Virus record (IMG/VR): IMGVR_UViG_3300032285_001690
Span: 1-39,512 of that record
DNA length: 39,512 nt
Strand: one strand, 5' to 3'
DNA from: a virus
Shown here: piece after piece, positions 16,883 through 24,464 of the stretch
Position numbering within the stretch: position 1 is the first letter of the stretch
Layout: each line of letters opens with the position of its first letter
Made by a program: the position numbers and the translations under genes
The notes under the pieces: generated by a model
The model's database searches: none
The model's input: the letters and a program-made list of their open reading frames with translations, nothing else
What the model was told of the DNA's origin: nothing

Positions 16883-18004
16883 ATGGCATTATACATTGGT
16901 AACACTAACATTATTCCGGGCATTTATCCGCTACCAAGTTCGGACTCATATTGCCGCGGCGCAACGTTAGTAACTGACGGAACTACAGCATTTTGGACTT
17001 ATCCAGGTAGCCCATCAGGTAATCCACAATCAGGTTACAGATATCGTAGTGTAATAACTCACGGTTTTAGTGCGGCCGGATACAAAGGTGGTAATTCATG
17101 GCGTGCCTTAAACAAGACATGGCATTCAACTGATATTACTTACTACTGCGGCGAGCAGTTGATGTATTCCGGAGACTACATGGATGGTATATTCTCAGAC
17201 TATAACGGATATTCATTAGGTACAAACAATGGTTTTGGTGGCGGTGCAAGCCACACTGATAGTTTTAACTTGTATACAGGTATTAATCGTAGTAAGACAG
17301 GTGGTACATTTAGTCCTTATTCATTCGGATATGTAGGTGACGATCCTCAATCAGTCATGGGATACGGTACAGTAGGCGGCTGGGATATGTCTACAGGACG
17401 CAGATCATTTGGTGGCGCCAGTGCCGCAACTTATCAATACGGATACGCAACAGGTGGCGGCCCAAGCTCAACAGAAAAAATGCACTTCCCATCAGAAGTT
17501 ATGTACACTACTAACGGTAATAATCGTGGTGGTGGTCCAACTTCAGGTTGCGGTGGTCAAGAGATTTCTTGGTTCTCAATCGGTGGCGGCTCATCAGGAA
17601 TTTATCACTCAAACGACAGCTGGTTTGGATCACCAACACAGTTTACTCCAGACGGTTTCATGAAGTTATTGAGCACAAAGTATGGCTGGCATTATAGCGG
17701 TACTGGTAACAACGTACAGCAAGGTCGTGTACAGTTTAACGAAACATCCGGTTCGGCTATTGCTTACTTCTCACAAATTTCAGCGTACGGTGAAGACGTT
17801 ATGATGGCAGGTCAAGACTGGGGTTACATGACTGGTAACTATGACGGTCAACAAAATAACAAGTGCGATAAGACAACTTATAACAACAACGCACAAACAC
17901 GTATGCCAGCGGCAACACGTAACAAAGGGCACTATGGTGCAAGTTCGGGTCACGCAGTTTCTGCGGCGGCAACAGTAGCAAGTTCAGGACGTCCAGGAGT
18001 TTAA
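16883..18004 (+). CDS. Gly/Tyr/Ser-rich virion protein, possible tip adhesin
   Basis: The 373-residue protein is rich in Gly, Ser, Tyr and Asn, with several Gly-rich loops (GFGGGAS, ATGGGPSS, NRGGGPTSG, SIGGGSSG). It has no coiled coil, signal or membrane segment. I do not recognise a named family. The N-terminus (ALYIGNTNI) has the style of phage fibre-associated proteins. Its own late promoter and a GAGG ribosome binding site precede it. In T-even phages the gene just after the long distal fibre encodes gp38, a tip adhesin with polyglycine loops; position and Gly-rich loops here suggest the same kind of role, but this is inference, and no sequence match is claimed. Confidence 0.55.
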   Translation: MALYIGNTNIIPGIYPLPSSDSYCRGATLVTDGTTAFWTYPGSPSGNPQSGYRYRSVITHGFSAAGYKGGNSWRALNKTWHSTDITYYCGEQLMYSGDYMDGIFSDYNGYSLGTNNGFGGGASHTDSFNLYTGINRSKTGGTFSPYSFGYVGDDPQSVMGYGTVGGWDMSTGRRSFGGASAATYQYGYATGGGPSSTEKMHFPSEVMYTTNGNNRGGGPTSGCGGQEISWFSIGGGSSGIYHSNDSWFGSPTQFTPDGFMKLLSTKYGWHYSGTGNNVQQGRVQFNETSGSAIAYFSQISAYGEDVMMAGQDWGYMTGNYDGQQNNKCDKTTYNNNAQTRMPAATRNKGHYGASSGHAVSAAATVASSGRPGV

Positions 18005-18005
18005 T

Positions 18006-18950
18006 ATGACACAAGAATATTCAGTAGACTTTTGGGATGTATCAGTTTATCCAAACGTAGAAGCATTACCTCCCGTATTATATTCAGGAGATCCTACATA
18101 CGACATCAACCCGTTCGTAAATTCAGCAACGGTATATATGATCGTTGGCGACCATGTTTTAGATAAAGCATTGTTTGACAGCGCACATCAAGATCCTGCA
18201 ATGTATTGTGAAGAGCTATACAGTTTATTCAACGTACAATGTGTAGCAATGAGTCAACATTTGTACGAGACATTACATTATACATGGCCACGTGAAAAAT
18301 TTACATTTATTTCGGAAAGTATGGCTCGTAATGGTAAACAGTTTTTTGCAGATTATCGTGCGGCGGCCAAAGTATGGGTAAGCAATACTGATAGTGTAAC
18401 ACTTCACGGTGCTGATGGTATTACTCCTAGTCAAAATTTAGATGCAGGCCTCAAAGTCCAAGTAGAACTAACAGACGAAATCGTAAAAGAAGTTCGCGAT
18501 TTTATGTACCTATTTGCCAAAGAAACTATCGAAGACGAATTTGAACGTAGATTTATGACTATGGCACCAAGTGGTAAATTAGAACAAGCATCGTGGGAAA
18601 TACAAAAACACGAAGCTCGCGAGTGGTTAGCTAATCAAGGTCAAAACGGAAGCAAAACTCCGTTCTTAGATTACCTAGCTGAATCACACGGTCGCGATAA
18701 AACAGCATTAGCTAATAGAATTTTAGAAAAGGCAGAGGCATACGAAGATCAGTTGTCTACATTACTTGTACAGCAACAAAAAATCTTAGCCGATTTCCAA
18801 GCGGCCCAAACTGTGTGGGATATAAATATCCAGTACGAAAGGTACTTCGGATTGCCAGTCCCAAGCAAGCAAGCACAACAACTGGGATGGACTGAAGGAC
18901 CTGATAGTTTAGTAAGAACAACACAGGTGCCACATGGATTCCAATTCTAA
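18006..18950 (+). CDS. Putative tail-fibre assembly helper (helical C-terminal domain)
   Basis: The 314-residue protein begins 1 nt after the preceding gene with AGGAG in that gene's last codons. The N-terminal half is mixed; the C-terminal half (about 170-285) is helical, with SWEIQKHEAREWL, TPFLDYLAESHG, and an ILEKAEAYEDQL helix. This pattern of a W-x-x-Q/E-x-x-EA helix, a P-x-L/I-D-x-L loop and a long terminal helix resembles phage tail-fibre assembly or chaperone domains. It is not clear whether the product stays in the virion. The location directly after the fibres and adhesin supports an assembly role. Identity is moderate. Confidence 0.45.
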   Translation: MTQEYSVDFWDVSVYPNVEALPPVLYSGDPTYDINPFVNSATVYMIVGDHVLDKALFDSAHQDPAMYCEELYSLFNVQCVAMSQHLYETLHYTWPREKFTFISESMARNGKQFFADYRAAAKVWVSNTDSVTLHGADGITPSQNLDAGLKVQVELTDEIVKEVRDFMYLFAKETIEDEFERRFMTMAPSGKLEQASWEIQKHEAREWLANQGQNGSKTPFLDYLAESHGRDKTALANRILEKAEAYEDQLSTLLVQQQKILADFQAAQTVWDINIQYERYFGLPVPSKQAQQLGWTEGPDSLVRTTQVPHGFQF

Positions 18951-19770
18951 AAAAACAAACACATACATCAAAAATATAGAAAATATTGTATCTTCGGATG
19001 TAACAGAAATACATATTGACGACGATTTTCTAAAAAGATACGATATGGGTGATTTTGAAAAAGAAATCATGACCTATGCCGTACATTCAAATATGGGTAT
19101 GACTGCCTATCAGTGTCAAAACTTTGTAGCCCGCAGTCAACTTACACCCTGGCGTCAAGTTCGCCAAGCCTATATGGAACTTGAAGCACGGTATCATGCT
19201 TATCAAGAAATCAAAGCCAGCCTCCGCAAAGCAGAATTACTACGTAAAAAGTGGATACGCGATCAAGCCGAAGCTGTTGATGAAATCGCTAAAGAAATGT
19301 TACAGGTAGATATCGATAAGAACGATTACGATATTACTATCTGGAAACGTAAAATGCTCCAAGCAGAGCGAGAAATTAATGCATTCTTAGAAATCGTTAA
19401 ATTCTACGCAAAGACTGAGGAAGACCTCGAATGGTTTGCCGCAGAAAATGCAGAAGAAGAGCGTAAGTATTGGATTGCACGTATGGGTAAACAAGCCGCA
19501 ATGGATATTATCAGTTACGGTCGTGTAGCATCAGGTAATATGGATAGTATCGCTATGATGCCAGAAGGCGATCAAATTGAAGCTTTACAAATGGCCACAA
19601 AGTATGCTGGCCAGGTCCAAGCAGGGATACATAATATATCGCTAGGCGCACAAAGCTCTATCGATAAATTACTAGAGAGTAGAGATGAACGAATCCCAGA
19701 CTACTGCGAAGACGCAAAAAATATTCAGCTTACCGATAAACCCAAAATTAACGGAAGCACAATACTTTAA
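18934..19770 (+). CDS. Coiled-coil protein of unknown function
   Basis: The 278-residue protein is highly charged and mostly helical: long amphipathic stretches rich in Glu, Lys, Arg and Ala span about residues 65-190. A hydrophobic PEGDQIEALQMATKYAGQ segment follows. No catalytic motif, signal or membrane segment is seen. Its start overlaps the previous gene by 17 nt, with AGGTG upstream, which suggests coupled translation, and its last 86 nt overlap the next gene. I do not recognise the family; a scaffold or assembly factor for the fibre region would fit, but nothing in the sequence proves it. Confidence 0.75.
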   Translation: MDSNSKKTNTYIKNIENIVSSDVTEIHIDDDFLKRYDMGDFEKEIMTYAVHSNMGMTAYQCQNFVARSQLTPWRQVRQAYMELEARYHAYQEIKASLRKAELLRKKWIRDQAEAVDEIAKEMLQVDIDKNDYDITIWKRKMLQAEREINAFLEIVKFYAKTEEDLEWFAAENAEEERKYWIARMGKQAAMDIISYGRVASGNMDSIAMMPEGDQIEALQMATKYAGQVQAGIHNISLGAQSSIDKLLESRDERIPDYCEDAKNIQLTDKPKINGSTIL

Positions 19771-21379
19771 TTTTTTAGAGTTTTGTAAGTATTACAAAGA
19801 TTATATCTTTGACATATACTTTACATCAAGAATTCCTCCGTTTAATCAAGATGCAATGGGAGACATATTTGTTTCTCAGCAAGACGCATTCTCTGTAATA
19901 GATGCCGCGTTCAACCTTAACAGGGAGACCGGCATTCCTCTTTGCGCTACTTTCAATAATATTGAAGTACCACCCACTCAAGAAAATCTCAATATTTGGC
20001 TAGAACATTTCCAACCTCTATATGATGCAGGTATTCGCTCTGTAATTCTTCCACATACGCATTGGATGACTACTGGACAAATCCAATCACGTTATCCTGA
20101 CTTGTATGTTAAGAATACTATTCTACGTAATGTACGTACTCCTTCAGAATTTGTTGCCCATGCAAAAGCGGGTTTTGACTACGTGTGCATTGACCGTGAT
20201 TTAATGCGTGACCGCGATGCACTCATTAGACTAAAAACAGCAAAAACTTGGGTTAAAGAAAACTTGGGTAAAGACGTTACAATTAGTCTATTGGCAAATG
20301 AAGGATGTCTAGGTGCTTGTCCAATGATGGATGAACATTATCAATTTAACAACACTAGAGATTCAAGTCGTCCACAGTATTTTAATGATAGTATCAGTCG
20401 CGTAAGTTGTCCTAAATGGGATCACGAAGATCCTTCAGTGCCTTTAAAGACTGCAAACTTACCTCCTTGGAGAGAAGATTGGATAGAACTACTAGACTAT
20501 GTTGATGTGTTTAAAATGCACGGTCGCGAAAGTATTGAACGATTCCATGAGACACTTGATATTGTAGCAGGATTTGTTGAGGGCGACGAAATTCTGTTTG
20601 AAGGTTTTGAACAATATATTGAAGAAGGCAATCTAACTGAAAAGCCAATTAATGTATGGCGTGAAAAAATTAAGAATTGTAAGTTTGACTGTTGGGAATG
20701 TCAATATTGCGATAAAGTCGTTAGCAAAAAACAAAGCACACCACAAACTCCTAGAATTCAGCAAGCTATTGATGCAGTATTGAATAGCGCAATTGATATG
20801 ATAAACATTGATGTGCCTGGGTTAACAAGCTGGAAGATGGAAAGCCTTATTAATAAGTTAGCTAAAAATTCTACACGATACTTAGAGGTAGGTAGTGCGC
20901 TTGGTGCAACAGCGTGTGCGGCCCTTAAAGATAACAAATTAGAAGTGATTTGCATTGACACGTGGAAAGATACTTACCAACCAGCAAACGATATCTTTGA
21001 AATGCCAGCTAATAATAAAGAAGATTTTATTACTAACGTAAAGAGATTTAAAGGTGATAACAAAGTTATAGTTTACGAATCAGATTTGTTTGCCGTTAAC
21101 CTAGACGAAATAGAACCTGTAGACTTTTTCTTTTACGATGGCCCGCACGATCCTAACACTACTGCTAAAGCAATCAAATACTTTTCTAAAGTATTAGCCG
21201 ATGAAGCATTTATTTTAGTTGATGATGCAAACTGGGAAGGCGTTGTTGACGGAACTGATGCCGGCATTAAAGCCGCGGGTTTAGATATTGTTTACTCTAA
21301 GGTAATTCTAAATAATCAGGAAGATTTGAATGCTTGGTGGAATGGATTCTACTTGTTAGTAGTTCGCAAATCAAGTTAA
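19685..21379 (+). CDS. Fusion: U32-like Cys-rich TIM barrel plus class I SAM-dependent methyltransferase
   Basis: Residues about 15-345 look like a TIM barrel related to peptidase-U32-type proteins (first strand FDIYFTSRIPPF; later LLANEGCLGACPMMDEHY). Cysteines 208, 212 and 242, then 332, 336, 339 and 342 (C-x3-C-x2-C-x2-C), are placed as ligands of one or two iron-sulphur clusters. Residues about 360-564 are a Rossmann methyltransferase like Methyltransf_24: motif I YLEVGSALGATA at 399-410, acidic residue in CIDTW (Asp425), FFFYDGPHD with Asp485, then FILVDDANW. Both halves appear intact in one frame. The start is the first ATG, after GAGAGTAGAG, which overlaps the previous gene by 86 nt; the residues encoded in the overlap run smoothly into the barrel. 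U32 relatives modify tRNA, ubiquinone precursors or cell-envelope compounds. The substrate here is unknown; the fibre neighbourhood suggests glycan or fibre modification. Confidence 0.75.
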   Translation: MNESQTTAKTQKIFSLPINPKLTEAQYFNFLEFCKYYKDYIFDIYFTSRIPPFNQDAMGDIFVSQQDAFSVIDAAFNLNRETGIPLCATFNNIEVPPTQENLNIWLEHFQPLYDAGIRSVILPHTHWMTTGQIQSRYPDLYVKNTILRNVRTPSEFVAHAKAGFDYVCIDRDLMRDRDALIRLKTAKTWVKENLGKDVTISLLANEGCLGACPMMDEHYQFNNTRDSSRPQYFNDSISRVSCPKWDHEDPSVPLKTANLPPWREDWIELLDYVDVFKMHGRESIERFHETLDIVAGFVEGDEILFEGFEQYIEEGNLTEKPINVWREKIKNCKFDCWECQYCDKVVSKKQSTPQTPRIQQAIDAVLNSAIDMINIDVPGLTSWKMESLINKLAKNSTRYLEVGSALGATACAALKDNKLEVICIDTWKDTYQPANDIFEMPANNKEDFITNVKRFKGDNKVIVYESDLFAVNLDEIEPVDFFFYDGPHDPNTTAKAIKYFSKVLADEAFILVDDANWEGVVDGTDAGIKAAGLDIVYSKVILNNQEDLNAWWNGFYLLVVRKSS

Positions 21380-21799
21380 GATATCAATTACTGTATCTAT
21401 CTTAGCTTTAATAATCTTATTATTAAGCGTAACACGCACACCATTGTGTAATGGCTTTGGTGTGTGATCAATATCACACCATGCGTAGCCTACATGTTCT
21501 TCATTTAGTTTAGGTATAAATTCTTCTTTAGTTAGAAGCAAATACGTGTGATAATAAAACCCTTCATCTTTGCTGGTAAACAATTCAAGAGGAACGTATT
21601 TGTCAATAGCTGGCAAGAAGCCGACTTCTTCGGTGATTTCTCTGTTTAGTGTAGCAATAGGTGTACCATCTAATGGTTCATTTTTTCCACCAACAATGCC
21701 CCATGTACCAGCAGTTTTACCTTGATTACGTAAAAGAAATAAAAATCTTTTAGTATCTGTTGCTAAAAATATCCCACCACTACAAATTATATTGCTCAT
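21371..21799 (-). CDS. Nudix hydrolase
   Basis: The 142-residue protein has the Nudix fold pattern: GTWGIVGGKNEPLDG followed by NREITEEVGF. The REITEEVG half is canonical, with the metal-binding glutamates, while the stretch between GGK and RE is one residue longer than the usual G-x5-E-x7-RE and carries Asp where Glu is expected. Nudix enzymes hydrolyse nucleoside diphosphate-linked compounds; the substrate cannot be told. I start at the ATG at 21799 because it overlaps the gp15 stop as ATGA, typical of translational coupling; a TTG five codons earlier is a weaker choice. It is last in the gp14-gp15 operon and its final 9 nt overlap the convergent methyltransferase gene. Confidence 0.85.
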   Translation of the reverse strand: MSNIICSGGIFLATDTKRFLFLLRNQGKTAGTWGIVGGKNEPLDGTPIATLNREITEEVGFLPAIDKYVPLELFTSKDEGFYYHTYLLLTKEEFIPKLNEEHVGYAWCDIDHTPKPLHNGVRVTLNNKIIKAKIDTVIDILT

Positions 21800-23226
21800 A
21801 AAAATAATCGCCAATTACCAGATCGGTATTCACCTTCATAACTCTTGGCCCACATAGACCCGTCCCAGACATATTGTATGCCTGTTCTAGTATTAGTTAT
21901 ATAAGTGAGATCAGTAACTGTGCGTGAATCGAAAACAACGGACCAGTGTGAACCGTTCCATGTTACGATATCGTTTGCATGTGCTACAAGATACGTTGCA
22001 TCTGAATTTCTCCATGCTTTAGCCGCAGTATCATCAGCTATAGCATAGGCTAATCTTGGATCTGTGTTAATATCTTCTAGTACTAGGTATCTTATACCAG
22101 CAACAGGATTAACAGGATCGAATGTAGTGGGGTCGACAATAGCGTCAACGTATGTTTTACCACTGCCTGGCGGAACTTGGGTGTTAGCAGGTATTGTATC
22201 TGAGTCTATATCAAGGTGCATGATAGACTCATCGTTAGGATCTAAGCTAATACGTGCAATAATCTCTGAACCAGACGGTTTCTTTATTCTAATTTGACTT
22301 AGACCTGCTGTAAACTTGCCTGGATATAAATCAAGTATTCTTAGCCAACTGATATTTGCTCCGTACTTGAAAGGAACCTCATCGTTAGTAACGCCCTCTG
22401 CAGGTGCTAATAATTTTGCTGTACCGTTTAACACTAATATTCCTAAGTTGCCTAAAGATGATCCGTCAACTGATACTGCTTGTCTTCCAGCAAAATAATC
22501 AACTTCACCGCCGTTGTGGTAACCGCCAGCGTTAAGAGTTCCTTCAGGTTCGACAAATATTGAAGTAATAATGTTTGTAATGATTCCCATCTGTTTGACT
22601 TTTGCAGGAGTTGTTAACCAAATAGGTGTATCAAACTGCATAGTGCAGATATCAATGTCTTGTTCTGTGCCTTGAGGTATTTGTCTACTACTAAACGTCA
22701 TCTCAGTAAGTTCTAACGTACTTAAACTTGTCCAATCTAAGTAGTTGTCAGTTGTTTGCAATTCTAAGCTAGGACGGAACAACACTAATAACTGTTCAAT
22801 AAGCTGTAATTTTTGATCCGTATTTGTAGTCCATATGTCTGCTTGGAATGTTAAATCATATGGAACCGGCATTAGTCTTTCAACAGTATAGTTTTCACCT
22901 TCGATGTTGATGTATTCTTCTTGTCCGGTAGTTGGATTAATCCAAGTATCGCGTTCTTTAATATGTACTTTGCTGATATGTGTGGGTTCTTGTATCCTAT
23001 TTCTAGCTACTTTAAGATCTTTAATATAACAGGCAATGAAAGGAGCACTAGGAATAGTGTTCTCACTGTTCTTCTTTTGTATCTGTGCTACTTGTCTATT
23101 CATGTCACCGTAGCGAACAGGAACCTGCACAATTTTCCCTTTGGCATCCTTATAGCTAAAGTTGCTCATTAGACGCATAAACTGTGTTAGATAACGTCTT
23201 ATCTGTCCATCGTAAAAGAACTCCAT
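21796..23226 (-). CDS. 15: Tail sheath stabiliser and completion protein gp15
   Basis: This protein caps the tail and joins it to the neck. The start FFYDGQIRRY matches the FYNSSFRRY-type start of T4 gp15. The following VQVPVRYGDMNR and the central YDLTFQADIWT then QLIEQLLVLFRP correspond to conserved gp15 segments. At 476 residues it is far longer than T4 gp15 (272). The extra C-terminal 230 residues end in Trp-rich modules (ITWNGSHWSVVF, YVWDGSMWAKSY, SGNWRLFL). The ATG is 1 nt after the gp14 stop, so the two form an operon; a Nudix gene follows with a 4-nt overlap. Identification is strong for the first half; the function of the extension is unknown. Confidence 0.88.
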   Translation of the reverse strand: MEFFYDGQIRRYLTQFMRLMSNFSYKDAKGKIVQVPVRYGDMNRQVAQIQKKNSENTIPSAPFIACYIKDLKVARNRIQEPTHISKVHIKERDTWINPTTGQEEYINIEGENYTVERLMPVPYDLTFQADIWTTNTDQKLQLIEQLLVLFRPSLELQTTDNYLDWTSLSTLELTEMTFSSRQIPQGTEQDIDICTMQFDTPIWLTTPAKVKQMGIITNIITSIFVEPEGTLNAGGYHNGGEVDYFAGRQAVSVDGSSLGNLGILVLNGTAKLLAPAEGVTNDEVPFKYGANISWLRILDLYPGKFTAGLSQIRIKKPSGSEIIARISLDPNDESIMHLDIDSDTIPANTQVPPGSGKTYVDAIVDPTTFDPVNPVAGIRYLVLEDINTDPRLAYAIADDTAAKAWRNSDATYLVAHANDIVTWNGSHWSVVFDSRTVTDLTYITNTRTGIQYVWDGSMWAKSYEGEYRSGNWRLFL

Positions 23227-23227
23227 C

Positions 23228-24436
23228 TTAATTGTCCGCCTTTGGTCTTAATGCTTTACTTAATGCTTGACGTTGCTGTACAATCTTTGTTCCGATAGTA
23301 GCAGTAGTTGTATTATTGATAAAGCTGGTAACTTCTGTTTGTCTTGTTTGAGTATTTGGTGTTTGCTGATTTCCGTCTCGCGGAGTGTTAGTTACATCCA
23401 TTCTAACATTATCTTCAAATTTAATCCAATGTATTCCGTTAAATCTAAACAAACGATTTGGAAAATAGTCTGTTCTCAAATGGAACTGACCATCAATCGG
23501 ACGTGCAGGCCATTCAATACCGAATGTGTATGGAGCTCCATTTGGCGGTGTGCTATCTTCAGTTAGATATCCAACATAATAGTTATGATTAGGACTACGC
23601 AGTACCACTGATGCATCAATTGCGCCTTCGGCTGTTGTATCTATGTTAGTATCACTAACATCCTCAACGTCGGCAAGACCTTGCTCATTCGTAGGAACTA
23701 CATAGTAAGGAGTTGTATCATATCCGCTTCTCGGAAGGTCCGCTTCTGCCTGTGCCAATACGGCATTATTTGTTGCGATGGCATTATTGTAAGTAGATAG
23801 CAAATCACGCAGGGTTTGATTTGTAGCGTTTCCTTGAGTATCTATTTGCTCTTGGTCAAGTATTTCACTGAACTCTTGGCTATCTATCATCGGCACACAT
23901 TTTAATTTTAATAAATGCGGGTACCATGTTGGACTAAATCCAGCGGCAGGACGAGTTACTTCCTGTACAACATAAAATCTTTTTAACGCAACCATTGCGT
24001 CATCTAATGCGTATTCATCTTTTAGATGCGGTAATTCGATAACATCACCGCTCATAATTTTGCGTCCCAATGACTCTACACTTGAACGCAAATGTACATG
24101 AAGCATAATAGCATCATTTTGTAAAAAGATACCAAACTGACTTAGATTAAAGTCTAAATCTTGTATAGTGTATATCGATCGCATAACGTATACATCAGGA
24201 GAATAGTGACGATCTCTATTCTCCATTAATAATACATCTTGTATTCCTAACTCACCGATAGGATTTGTATTAACAGGAACAGCAGGACTTGATTCGCCAT
24301 CCGCCGGATTTACAGGACCTAGGTATTTGTGTATATAGATATCGGTCCCGCCCACCTGAAATTGTTCATTTATTAGGCGGTCTAGAAACTTGAAATCATT
24401 GCCCTTTTCGGGACGGTAAAGTGAAAGTCTTGGCAT
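23228..24436 (-). CDS. 14: Neck protein gp14
   Basis: This is a neck (head-tail connector ring) protein. Residues about 90-200 carry the gp14 pattern: FLQNDAIMLHVH, SGDVIELPHL, RFYVVQEVTRP, then YPHLLKLKCVPM and SQEFSEIL, parallel to T4 gp14 segments on path from LIYFP to IPEFSEL. Length 402, against 256 in T4, with a C-terminal extension that contains PNRLFRFNGIHWIKFED, a module seen in T4-like cyanophage neck proteins. It starts 12-15 nt downstream of a late promoter (TATAAATA at 24444-24451) with essentially no leader and no Shine-Dalgarno sequence. It is on the opposite strand to gp13, its usual neighbour. Confidence 0.85.
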   Translation of the reverse strand: MPRLSLYRPEKGNDFKFLDRLINEQFQVGGTDIYIHKYLGPVNPADGESSPAVPVNTNPIGELGIQDVLLMENRDRHYSPDVYVMRSIYTIQDLDFNLSQFGIFLQNDAIMLHVHLRSSVESLGRKIMSGDVIELPHLKDEYALDDAMVALKRFYVVQEVTRPAAGFSPTWYPHLLKLKCVPMIDSQEFSEILDQEQIDTQGNATNQTLRDLLSTYNNAIATNNAVLAQAEADLPRSGYDTTPYYVVPTNEQGLADVEDVSDTNIDTTAEGAIDASVVLRSPNHNYYVGYLTEDSTPPNGAPYTFGIEWPARPIDGQFHLRTDYFPNRLFRFNGIHWIKFEDNVRMDVTNTPRDGNQQTPNTQTRQTEVTSFINNTTTATIGTKIVQQRQALSKALRPKADN

Positions 24437-24443
24437 AGTAGTG

Positions 24444-24451
24444 TATTTATA
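24444..24451 (-). promoter_or_regulatory. Perfect T4 late promoter element for gp14-gp15-Nudix
   Basis: On the minus strand this is TATAAATA, the exact T4 late consensus. Only 7 nt separate it from the gp14 ATG, so by T4 geometry the leader would be about 2 nt. It lies 1 nt from the plus-strand element at 24453. Confidence 0.75.
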
Positions 24452-24452
24452 G

Positions 24453-24459
24453 GTAAATA
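24453..24459 (+). promoter_or_regulatory. Late promoter element for gp13
   Basis: GTAAATA ends exactly 5 nt (ACTAC) before the gp13 ATG at 24465. The predicted transcription start falls on the A of the ATG, implying a leaderless mRNA. Together with 24444-24451 it forms an inverted repeat, TATTTA-TAGG-TAAATA. Confidence 0.65.
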
Positions 24460-24464
24460 ACTAC

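Noticed and set aside
21800-21814. TTG start of the Nudix gene
   Set aside because: The ATG at 21799 forms the usual ATGA overlap with the gp15 stop and begins at MSNIICSGG, the first strand of the fold.
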